This document shows positions 20,079-29,091 of a DNA stretch of 34,070 nt, piece after piece. Below the pieces are notes generated by a model, which was not told the origin of the DNA, ran no database searches, and saw only the letters and a list, made by a program, of their open reading frames with translations. The translations under genes and the position numbers were made by a program. The DNA is from Mesotaenium endlicherianum. Lineage: Eukaryota; Streptophyta; Zygnematophyceae; Zygnematales; Mesotaeniaceae. How positions within the stretch are numbered: the first letter of the stretch is position 1; each line of letters opens with the position of its first letter. The DNA lies in NCBI GenBank assembly GCA_009602735.1, contig WELA01003661.1, forward strand, positions 122,797-156,866, in the 5' to 3' direction.

Positions 20079-21007
20079 GCCAGGAGCCGACCACCCCAAG
20101 GCCCACTTCACCAGAAGACAACAAGCCAAGTGAGGTGGAGACCCCCGTTGAAGACGACGTTCCAACCCCAATGAGTTTGAGAGGTTACCTTGAGGAGAGA
20201 AGGTCCACATCTTGGTGGATAGTGGAGCTCAAGGCAACTTCATCGAAGCAGATTTTGCCACCAAGCACGGTAGGGTATTACTATGCAAACTCTTGACCAC
20301 GACGAGGCGCTTATGATGCCCGACGGTTTCTCCTATACAACTCCTTCCAAGAAGACGTACCCCTTGGCACTATCTATCAAGTCCTTCAAGGATAGAGTGT
20401 GTTCTCCTCCATGCAATTGGGCAAGTACGATGTCATCCTAGGGACGCCTTGGTTGACCAAGCACAACCCCCAAGTTGATTGGAGGGACGGTACGATCAAG
20501 ATCAAGAATGACATCACTTCGAGAATCTGTAATTTGCGCGCAACCATAATATCCAGACCCAAGACGTCAAGAAGCTGGCACACGAGATACTATTGTCCGC
20601 CCTCCAACTCAAGAGACTTGTGAGGAAGGGACACGAGCTTCTTTTGGCCTTGATCACGCCAAAAGACATCAAGAAAGACATCGAGAGTCAAAAAGGCAGC
20701 CCCGTTCAAGGAGACACAAGAAGTCTTGAAGGACTACAAAGAAATATTCTCCCCGGAATTGCCCAAGGGCCTACCCCCCAAGAGATTCGTAGACCACAAG
20801 ATAGAGTTGGAGCCCGGAAGCAAGCCCCATCTCTCGGCCTATGTTCAAGATGTCATACACGGAGCTAGACGAAGTCAAGAAGAAATTCAAGGAGATACTG
20901 GAGCATGGCTTCATTCGACCTAGCGAGTCGCCATTTAGAGCCCCGGTGCTATTTGTCAAGAAGAACGATGGTACCTTGAGGATGTGTGTGGACAATCGCG
21001 CCCTCAA
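20064..21007 (+). pseudogene. pol: Element E pol fragment (protease and start of RT), multiply frameshifted
   Basis: After the gag stop, the -1 frame carries a proline/glutamate-rich linker. A retropepsin motif VDSGAQGNF (about 20215-20240) lies in a different frame, showing at least one indel between 20161 and 20215. Further blocks (QLGKYDVILGTPWL near 20410, FSPELPKGLPP near 20745, [20 protein letters not shown] near 20905, MCVDNRALN near 20985) again lie in different frames. The order matches Gypsy protease to RT. The sequence ends abruptly near 21007. Confidence 0.8.
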
Positions 21008-21179
21008 TGTAACGATCCGAGCTATTTTAGGCTTATTTGGGACGTTTTCCCAATTACCAGAAGTACATTATACTATTCATCATATTATTTGATAAATGAT
21101 TGCATCATATTCTATTATTCGCCACCTGCGTGTGTCGATTAATTCCTGGTCGATTGGCGAAACAACCGAGATACTATTG
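21008..21179. repeat. Possible LTR fragment between elements E and B
   Basis: The homology to RT stops at CTCAA and the next bases are TGTAACGATCCG, which resembles the 5' end of many Gypsy LTRs. The fragment is then cut by the 3' LTR of element B at 21180. No second copy is in the window, so this is only a suggestion. Confidence 0.3.
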
Positions 21180-21905
21180 TGAAATGAATCGACTTACCAA
21201 AGAGGCGATTAACAATTAATAAAGATCTTTATATCAGCATGTAATCTTTATGGATTCTCCATTCACTGATTAAACGGCAAAAGGACAACACACTAGCAGT
21301 AAACAACACTCGTAAATCAAATGCGAGTAAACTAGCATCAATAATGCACTCAGTAAATTCATACATAAGCAAGGTTAGAAGACAGTGCGTATCAATGGCT
21401 TCTCGCCTTGAATTCAGATCTCTCTCAGTAAGCTGTACAAGAGAGTTGGCCCCGTTTCCGAATGCCAAACTCGAGAGCAATGCCTAGCATATGTACATGG
21501 AATGAGTTTATTGTTCAACGGCCAGTGCGATGGCACCGCCTACCCGGGAGTTAACCACGTTGGTAGGACCTCGGTTAACCAAATCCACCGCCATCTCCCA
21601 TCATCCCGAATCGCCATCCATCATAGGGATGTCATCTGGCCATTCATCTAGCATATCAGACCCAGATGTATATCGAGGCAGTTTGCTGCTACCGAGTACG
21701 GGAGTCGGCTGGCTGTCAAAGAATGTGTCAGCAAGCTGACTTAAGCTGACTTCAGCCTGCTGCTTTTGGCTGAGTCATTAAACTGATATTAAATGTAAAG
21801 TCCAGCAGACTGATCATTAACTAGAGTTCAGCAGGCTGAACTTATTTAACTGTTATATTTATATTTAAATGAATATTATATCAACCAATATACTGATTCA
21901 TTACA
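21180..21905 (-). repeat. 3' LTR of element B (726 bp)
   Basis: It matches 2734-3478 and 8150-8871 over its whole length with the same TGAAATGAATC and GATTCATTACA ends. A polypurine tract directly adjoins on the right, which identifies it as the 3' LTR of a minus-strand element rather than a solo LTR. The flanks (TATTG and ATCCC) do not match, as expected. Confidence 0.9.
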
Positions 21906-21918
21906 ATCCCTCCAACTT
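21906..21918 (-). other. Polypurine tract of element B
   Basis: The minus strand reads AAGTTGGAGGGAT immediately before the TGTAATGAATC start of the LTR. This is the position and composition of the plus-strand primer. The same 12-base core also occurs at 23934-23945 and 23994-24005. Confidence 0.75.
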
Positions 21919-22225
21919 AACATGTTGTCGCCTCGATAACACTGACACAGGGTACATAGGTTTCCCCAACTGAAATTACTGATCCCTCTCCCATCCAGCC
22001 TGCTGTGCCCTTGGCCCTCCGCCCTCAAGAGGGAGATGCCCCTGGGGCCCTATGGTCAGGGCAGTCAGTCCTCCTCCTGTCTTGGGGTTTTCTGAAGTCT
22101 GTCAAAGATGGAGATTCCGTGTAGGGACCCGGCGGAGAACGCAGTAACTGTGCTGTTTCCTCCTGCACGGTCTGAAACTGAATGGAGGCAGCCTTCTCCT
22201 GGGCATCCCTCAAACTGACTGGTAC

Positions 22226-23689
22226 TTATATCGGCATCCCAGAAGGATGTTGCATGACATGAGCTAAGGGTACATGCCCTCTCTGCGAGGGAGATGCCGG
22301 CAGGCCTTTGGCTATTTCTCTAGCAGCCCTCCTGTCTGCCCTGTCTGACTGGGTCTCCGTGCCTGGAGATGGGGTCTGTCCTCTGGCAGTTCCCAGCCAA
22401 GTGATATCCTCCTCTTCAGCGAGTTGCTGCAGAGCCAAACCCGCCTTCTCCCTTACAGGGGATGTGGCAGGTGTCAGGATCACGGCGGGGCTAGTGTCCT
22501 CCTCCTCCCGTTTCTCCTCGTCTTCCTCTGACTCCTCCTCCTCTCCGTCCCCGGGTTCCTCTGAGACTTCTGGGGTCTCTTCTGTGAGCTGCTCCAGTTC
22601 TTCCCGAGAAAAAGAATATCCCACTGACCTTCCCCTTTTGGGTGCTGGTGGGGGCTGCTGAGTCCGGACCGCATACAGGTCCTTTTCCCCCTGCTTGCTT
22701 GCCCATTTGGCATAAGCGTGCTTCCCTTTGGAGAATGACTCTCGGGCCCTGCTTCTGTCCCCCTGCATTTCTTGGCTCATGCAGTCTCTGACTCCATCCA
22801 ATCTTGGGTCCCAAGCCGCAATGTGAGGGGGCAATACTATGTTCCCCTTTAGGTCTGTCAGGAAATCCTCATCCGTCGCCCTGTCATTCTGCAGGTCCCT
22901 CATGTTGATGGTCATCCACCGCCAATCGGTGGGCTTTTGGAAGAAGGCAGGGTCTGTCCTTTTAAGAGTACAAGGGTACCAGTGCCCTGCAAAGTCTAGC
23001 TGACTGGTTTCCTTGGCCAAGGATTCCCAGCTCCTTCTCCACACCTCATTATACATGGCCTTGAACCTGTTATGGGATGTTGAGTCCTTAAAGCTGTCCG
23101 CGTCCATGGGGATCATCCTGATGACCCTATCTTCCCCCCAGATACCAGGAATCGATACAGCCCCTGCTTCGTTCACCTGGGCCATTGCCTTGGCCTCTCT
23201 GACTGTATATCCTACCATCCTGGCATAATCGTGGTAGAAGAGGAGCCCCGTGCTGACCTCTATATACTTGTCAAAGTTTTCGGATGTCTCCCCTTCCCTC
23301 TGGAGGATGTCTTTCTGTGACTCACTGCGACTTCTTTGAGCATACTTGAAGGCCTCCTCCAATAGATCGAAGCCCTTGTTTAGTATTGTGTAGCGGTAGC
23401 TGCTGATTCTCCTCTGCTCTTCTTCAGCCTGCTGCGTCCGCTTTTCCTCAGCTTGCCTCTCCTTCTCTGCTTTCTTGGCCTCCTCTGCAGCTTTTCTGTC
23501 CAGTTCTTCCTGCCTCAGTCTGGCCTGTTCCTCCTCCTCCTTCTTCTTCTGTGCCTCCCGCTGTTGTTGGAGTCGTTGTGATTCCCGAGCGGAGATGGAG
23601 GATGATTCGCTGTCTCCACGGAATTGCAAGTATTTTGCATGTGCCTCTTCCGCCCTTCTCTTCCTCTTGAGTTCCAACTTTTGAGTCAT
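22226..23689 (-). CDS. Unrecognised 487-aa protein encoded between the chromodomain and 3' LTR of element B
   Basis: I do not recognise a family. The ATG at 23689 begins MTQKLELKRKRR; an in-frame TTG at 23698 would add 3 residues. Residues 1 to about 100 are a charged K/E/Q/R-rich helix, almost certainly coiled coil (QQQREAQKKKEEEEQARLRQ). Residues of about 100-330 look globular, with aromatic-rich motifs such as FYHDYARMVGYTVREAKAMA, GHWYPCTLKRTDPAFFQKP and DWRWMTINMRDLQND. Next comes a basic GRSVGYSF segment and a strongly acidic tract at about 385-415. The C-terminus is polar. No transmembrane segment, signal peptide, zinc knuckle or enzyme motif is seen. It lies on the element's sense strand, in the position of an env-like or additional ORF, and is fully open although the neighbouring pol has many lesions. 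Alternatives are a captured host gene or the gag of a separate nested element. Confidence 0.7.
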   Translation of the reverse strand: MTQKLELKRKRRAEEAHAKYLQFRGDSESSSISARESQRLQQQREAQKKKEEEEQARLRQEELDRKAAEEAKKAEKERQAEEKRTQQAEEEQRRISSYRYTILNKGFDLLEEAFKYAQRSRSESQKDILQREGETSENFDKYIEVSTGLLFYHDYARMVGYTVREAKAMAQVNEAGAVSIPGIWGEDRVIRMIPMDADSFKDSTSHNRFKAMYNEVWRRSWESLAKETSQLDFAGHWYPCTLKRTDPAFFQKPTDWRWMTINMRDLQNDRATDEDFLTDLKGNIVLPPHIAAWDPRLDGVRDCMSQEMQGDRSRARESFSKGKHAYAKWASKQGEKDLYAVRTQQPPPAPKRGRSVGYSFSREELEQLTEETPEVSEEPGDGEEEESEEDEEKREEEDTSPAVILTPATSPVREKAGLALQQLAEEEDITWLGTARGQTPSPGTETQSDRADRRAAREIAKGLPASPSQRGHVPLAHVMQHPSGMPI

Positions 23690-24570
23690 CCTGCTCAATC
23701 ATAAACACAATGCAGTTAGTGAAGTCATGATATTTTGCCGCTACTGAGTGCCCTTGATGAAGAGGAACGCGATCGGGAGAGATCCTAGTGTGAAATANAT
23801 CCTAGTGTGAAATACGTGGTGTGAGTGAATATAAGGGAAAATTGAGTTAGAGAGAAAGTGAGTGTGAGCGCAGGTTGAGTGTTTAATATGGTTATCAGAG
23901 ATTTTCCGGCTGATCCCGAAACATAATACAACTCCCTCCAACTTAATTTTAAAGGTGGGCTGCCTGTCACAACTGTCACTAACTGTCACATCCCCCTCCA
24001 ACTTACATGGAGACAGGACCTCCTGTCACCTTCCCATGTCTACCGAAGGGACAGTTAGGGCGGTGCCCCAGCCGCCCGAAGGTGGAACCATTTCAACGCC
24101 CCTTTGGCTTTGGTGTCATGATTTATTGAGTCGAGGTCGAGAAGAGACATCTTTTAGAAGTCCATTATGCCAGGTGTAAGTAACATAGATTATCAGTAAA
24201 GCTTACACTTTTATCTCTTGTGTTTTCAGGACCACTTAGTTACTCTCTTGTGAAGAGCAAGCCCTCCAGGCTTCCAGTCACTTGACGAACTTCACAAGTG
24301 GTGAGCAAAGTCACAGCTTATGCCCTTGCCATAGGACTACTCTGAAGATATGATGTGCTTCCAGTAATCTTTTGGGCCATACTTCATTAGTTTTCCTACC
24401 AGATTACAGTCTTGAGGTGCTCACTCTGGAGAGTACACTTCCCTTGAATTAAAACATTTGGCGCTTGACTCCCCTTTTGGCTATGAAGCCATTTGTATTA
24501 TAGACTTCATTGCAGCAAAGCCTGCTTGGCTATTGTGTGTTGCTTATGCCGACAATGTGCACCCGATCTT
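23690..24570 (-). other. Spacer between integrase/chromodomain and the extra ORF of element B
   Basis: No coding region is seen. It holds a single N at 23798 between two copies of a 16-base direct repeat (23782-23797 and 23799-23814), probably an assembly join. It also has two copies of the polypurine-like core CCCTCCAACTTA (23934-23945 and 23994-24005) and a small tandem AACTGTCAC repeat near 23971-23989. It may contain a promoter or splice acceptor for the extra ORF, but I cannot identify one. Confidence 0.5.
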
Positions 24571-27500
24571 TTAACGCACGACATTGGTCAGCTGGTCTTT
24601 AAACTCCCAAGTGTCCCCAGAGGCATCGTAACCCTTCCATCGGATGAGGTACTTCATGACATATTTAGACGATCGACGGACCGAGCAAGCGTTTAAAATC
24701 TGATCGATCTCATATTCCTCAGGGTCGCCGTCCCGGACAGCGGGGACCGGTCCCGGTTAGACAGGTAACCGAACTGTGAACAGTGTATCACCTTTGATGT
24801 ATGGATCCAGGAAGGAGACATTAAAGACCGGGTGACCCTTGTAGTCCGCTGACATGTTCAGTTTGTAAGCATTCCGACCGACACGACGCACTACCAAATA
24901 TGGACCGACCCAGACAGGGCAAGCTTTTTCTTGACCACACCAGCGAGGTACAGGTGCTCAGAATGCAGTTTGACTAAATTGCCCTTAGAAAATGTCAGCT
25001 CCCGGCGGTGTTGATTAGCGTATTTTTGTTCGTTTTCTTGGGCTTTGTGCAGGTTTTGTTGGACTTCTGACAGGGTGTCAGCAAACTCCTGAGTTAACTG
25101 GAGGGAGACCGGATTGTCAATTCCTTCAGGGTGAGTTAAAGGCTCCCCCAGTACGTCTGAAGGAGACTTAGGGACTCTACCCAGGCTAAGTTCAAAAGGA
25201 GTCTTGCCCGTTAACGCGTGCACCGCACTGTTGACCGCAAACTGAATTTGAGGCAACAAGTCATCCCAATTATCTTGTTTATGGTTAATATATGCTCTCA
25301 GCACCTCCTGCGGAACTCGATTAGTTCTTTCAGTCTGCCCATCAGTCTGAGGGTGGTTTGCTGTGCTGAGCAGCTGTTTGACTCCCATTAACCCCATTAA
25401 AGCTCTTCAAAACTAAGAGGTAAATTTTGAGTCTCGGTCTGAGATGATATTAGAGGGTAGCCCATGTTGGCATACTACATGGTTGTAGAACTGTCTCGCT
25501 GTTTCGAGTGCAGTTACTCTGACAGTTGTGGAGATGAAAATGACCGTTTTTGTCAGTTTATCCACGACTACCAGTATCGAGTCATGCCCATTAGCAGTTC
25601 GTGGCAGTGTGACCACCCAGTCCATGGATATAGTTTCCCAGCGTCGCGCTGGGATGGGCAGCGGTTGCAAGAGACCTCCCGGGGGTGTGTGCCTAGACTT
25701 ATTTCTTTGACACTGATCACACGACTTCACATATTTCAAGACCTCTCGGGGCAATCCCTCCCAATGATAATGTTTTGCTAGTTTGCCAACAGTTTTGGCC
25801 TGCCCCAAATGCCCACCCAGTAAACTGTCATGTGCTTGACTCAATAAAAGGGACCTGATTTCCAAGTTATTAGGAATGACCAGCTTCAGCCTGCCTGAAG
25901 TGGTTTCAGTCACCCAGACCCCTCCCTTGAGTTTATACCCGACTCGTACAACACAGGGTGCCACTCCTGCCTTATCTTACCATCCTTTGTGGTTTTGTCC
26001 GCAGGCTGCAACAAAATAGCACCCATAGCAAAGTCAGAGGCATCAGTGACTACCTGCACCGGTTTGCTGGGGTCATACACGGCTAGCACTAGGGCAGAGC
26101 AAAGGGCATCTTTAAGGGTCTGGAAGGGAGCCTGCTGCTCTTCCCCCCACACATGCCCTATGTCTTTCTTAGTCTGGTCAGTCAGTTTACTGGCCTTTGT
26201 GGAATAAATCTCAATAAATCTCCTATAGTAGTTAGCCAACCCGAGGAAGGATTTAACTTCAAAGACAGACTGTGGTACTGGCCAGTCCCTTATGGTCTGG
26301 ACTTTCTGAGGGTCCACACTAATGCCCTCTTTACTGACAACGTGGCCTAAGATTTCAATACTTTCCTTAAAGAAATCACACTTACTCCTTTTAGCATATA
26401 ACTGATTTCTTCTCAAAATGTTCATGACTGTCTTTATGTGTTCAGCGTGCTGAGTCTCATCTTTAGAGAAAATTAAAATATCATCCAGAAAAACTTGCAC
26501 AAATTTATCCGAATAAGGCCTGAAAATGTCATTCATAGCACCCATAAAGGGAGCATTAGTCAGTCCAAACGGCATCACGTTGAACTCATAGTGTCCATAA
26601 CGCGTGCGGAAGGCAGTCTTGTGTTCATCCCCCTCAGCAACTCTGATTTGATGATAACCACTCTTGAGATCTATCTTACTGAACACCTTAGCGCCAGACA
26701 GGGTATCAAGCAAGTCCTCGATTCTGGGTAAAGCATACTTGTTCTTTACCGTAATTCTGTTCAGGGCTCTGTAATCCACACACATCCGCATACTGCCATC
26801 CTTCTTCTTAACAAATAGGTGGGGTGCGCCGTAAGGTGATTTACTGGGGGAAATATAACCATTTTCCTCAAGCTCTGCAATCTATATTTTCAACTCCTCG
26901 CTCTCCACATAAGACAAGCCATAAGTGCGTTGCCAAGGTGGTTGACTCCTAGGTAATAAATCAATCCTATGATCTACTTCCCTCTTAGGGGTAGTCCTGG
27001 AGGCATATTAAATACATCCGTGTACTGAGCAACAATTTTCGCAGCAGTAGGGTGCTCCGGAGGACTTACCTTTTTCTCAACTACTTCTTCAGGTTGAGGA
27101 AGTACCTCTCTTAGCAGCAGACAGAACATTCTGTCTTCCTTCTGGTTCCAGCTTTTGACGAACTCCATTGCATTCAGCAACTTGCATCCTTCTGGAAGCC
27201 TCTTCTTTTCCTTCATTTGCCATCCACACAGGACAAGAGGAAGAGCACTGGTGGGTGCCTAGTTGGTCTGCCCATCACTGGCTCCTCTCACTTTAACTGT
27301 ACCTCTGCTCCACCACACTTCAGCTTGATGTCTACTAAGCCAGGACCTGCCTAGCACGAGATCATAAAAGCCAGTGTTGAGTATCTCGAATGTAAGCGTT
27401 TCAGTTCGAATTGCAATGCCAGAACCTAACTGGACCTCAATAGGCTTGGTTATAACTCCTCCCGGGATACTTGAGGCATCTCCAAGGAATATTTTTCTAT

Positions 27501-27925
27501 TCTCTTGGGTGACAATAGGCAGCCTTAGGCGCATAACTAAGTCCTTGTGGATAAAAGTATGTGACGCCCCTCCGTCAACAAATGCCCTCACCTTCCTACC
27601 TGCAATCGTGCAATGCAGTAGGATAGGGGGGACTGTCTTTTCCTGACTTTTGCATTGNTGCATTGTTCTCTTGACTTAGCAAAGAAATATTGGACATCAG
27701 GTGGAACAAGAGCATCCAGAGTGTGCACTCTCTGGATGTCTATATTGCTGATGGTCTCCTTTATCTGGTTGTCAGGCATGCATAGTGAATCCAGTTCAGC
27801 AGGACCCATAATACCTGCTACGAGGGCAGCTAGTGACGACTCACTATCTCTAGCATCCTCACAGTCAGTAGACTGGATTACTGACTGTTGCTGTCTTTTA
27901 AAGGCTGGTCTTTTCTCTCGACTTT
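24571..27925 (-). pseudogene. pol: Element B pol (protease, RT, partial RNase H, integrase, chromodomain), heavily broken
   Basis: Order on the minus strand: linker in the -1 frame to gag; protease with DGGASHTF (near 27570); RT with MCVDYRALN (26791 downward), MPFGLTNAP and [10 protein letters not shown]; the first RNase H motif [16 protein letters not shown]; integrase HHCC finger and DDE core (MDWVVTLP, IISDRDSKFT, TDGQTERTNR); and a chromodomain with YLIRWKGY ending at the TAA 24573-24571. Lesions against element A or the family: an 8-nt duplication with N at 27658 (assembly), TAG near 27259, a 1-nt deletion near 26985, a stop near 26885, loss of two codons in TNAPATF, a large deletion near 25955 joining RNase H to the integrase region, stops near 25413, and one before the chromodomain near 24758. 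It is not functional. Confidence 0.9.
27861..27902 (-). promoter_or_regulatory. Candidate -1 frameshift signal of element B (copy of that in element A)
   Basis: Heptamer TTTAAAA (27902-27896), 7-nt spacer, and the 10-bp stem ACAGTCAGTA/TACTGACTGT (27888-27879 and 27870-27861) with an 8-nt loop are identical to element A, although the surrounding gag and pol differ at several positions. Confidence 0.7.
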
Positions 27926-28347
27926 TGGGAGGTGCTTGTCTGGACACTGCTCTCTGAAGTCACCTGGCTGCTGGCAATGGAAGCAAATCGATTTTGCTGA
28001 GGCTGGTCTCGGCTTAATCCTACCACCACCTCTTCCATAGCCGCCTCGAGGAAAACCACCTCTACCTCTAGATTGTATGGCATTATACTCATGCTCATAT
28101 CCATCACCCTGATCATCCTCAGCCTGGTCTCCTTCAATTGCATTGTAGGAACTGTGGGGCTATTTAACAATCTTAGACACCGAAGCATTTCTCTAGCGCT
28201 TGTGATTGAACTGCTGCTGATCCCAGGCATCACCATCCTGGATCAAGTCAGCCAGTTTCTCATACTTCTTCTCGGCAAAATGACCAGAGACTTCGGATTT
28301 CAAGCCATACTTGAAGTATGCTATCCTATACCGTTTTGGCAAGTCTG
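27878..28347 (-). pseudogene. gag: Element B gag, C-terminal part, broken and cut by element C
   Basis: It matches the last third of element A Gag: the capsid end, the RGG-rich segment and the zinc-knuckle region near 27960-27990. It carries frame breaks and stops (for example a TAG near 28190). It is separated from the rest of gag by the insertion of element C at 28348. In A the interrupted sequence corresponds to about 1697. Confidence 0.85.
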
Positions 28348-29091
28348 TGAAAGGGGCAGAGTGCCCTAGTATAAGCGTAGTAACTCACGAGGAAAGGAAC
28401 TAGTTGCAATCATACTAGAGAGTGTAGCGGCATATCACTAACAAAGCTTAGGAAAATTACTCAGCATTTTGAGTAGCAAGAGACTGCTCACAAATGATGT
28501 AGGATGAAAGGCCTTGTCATTACAAACCCGTAGAAATTTACAGAAGTGAAAACTGATAAGAAACAAGGAAGTTATGCCTATTTGTAATTTTCTGCCTAAG
28601 TGCTCCTCCCTAGGAGGAAGTTACGGATTTTCCTAAGTGTTCGTCAAATCGTCCCTTCCAGAATATTCGTGAGTAATCCAGATCAGTCTAATCTGACGTG
28701 TCGGGCCGAATTGACGTCCACATACATGCATCGACATTACTAGAATATTCTATCTTAGACGCGCTAGGCTAAACCGAAACTTCTAGGTAAATCGACCTAG
28801 TCGGCACTCCGCGTCAGCCGAACTTACGTGAAGGTTCGAGTTCATTCTAACGGGCCAGATCGCTCGACGCTGTCGGTCAATCCGACGGTCGCGCTCACCG
28901 CGAATTAAGGACAGTCGTCAACCGACCTCAAAACTAATTAAACTTCGGAAATCCATAACTCTCTCAATACTTGACCAAATTCGATGAACTTTATATCAAA
29001 ATGACCACAAAAATGCACTCTACACTACTATACAATCAAAACATACTTTCATGAAACTCAAAAATGCACTTTATAAACCTATGACCTTACA
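28348..29091 (-). repeat. 3' LTR of element C (744 bp)
   Basis: The ends are TGAAAGGGGCAG and GACCTTACA in plus orientation. The left end equals the start of the repeat at 33747. The TATAAATA box of the family is changed here to TACAAATA (28578-28585). The pol stop codon lies inside this LTR. Confidence 0.92.

Larger units (their letters stand above)
18236..21007 (+). mobile_element. Element E: Ty3/Gypsy retrotransposon, 5' LTR to start of RT, truncated
   Basis: On the plus strand the order is LTR ending ...CACAACA at 18836, PBS, gag with a CCHC knuckle, protease (DSG) and the N-terminal part of RT. The sequence stops inside RT after MCVDNRALN near 21007. The family differs from both A/B and C/D in gag sequence. 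The LTR start is uncertain: TGTTG at 18236 or 18289 would match the CAACA end. No 3' LTR is present. Confidence 0.8.
21180..28347 (-). mobile_element. Element B: chromovirus of the A family with an extra 3' ORF, interrupted by element C
   Basis: On the minus strand from 28347, the order is gag (5' part cut off by element C), -1 frameshift signal, protease, RT, partial RNase H, integrase, chromodomain, a spacer, a 487-codon unknown ORF, polypurine tract and 3' LTR (21905-21180). Its 5' end lies beyond element C, outside the window, so no target duplication can be tested (left flank TATTG). Pol is heavily damaged while the extra ORF is open. The copy in element A runs off the window before this region, so presence of the extra ORF there cannot be checked. 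Confidence 0.85.

Noticed and set aside
21008..21030. Continuation of E RT as VTIR after RALN
   Set aside because: The similarity lasts only four residues and the following sequence has no RT homology; treated as a junction.
21180..21905. Solo LTR interpretation
   Set aside because: A polypurine tract adjoins the right end and the flanking 5-mers do not match, so it is the 3' LTR of element B.
22308..22661. Plus-strand serine-rich frame
   Set aside because: It is antisense to the acidic, glutamate-rich tract of the 22226-23689 ORF; serine richness is the expected mirror of GAG/GAA codons.
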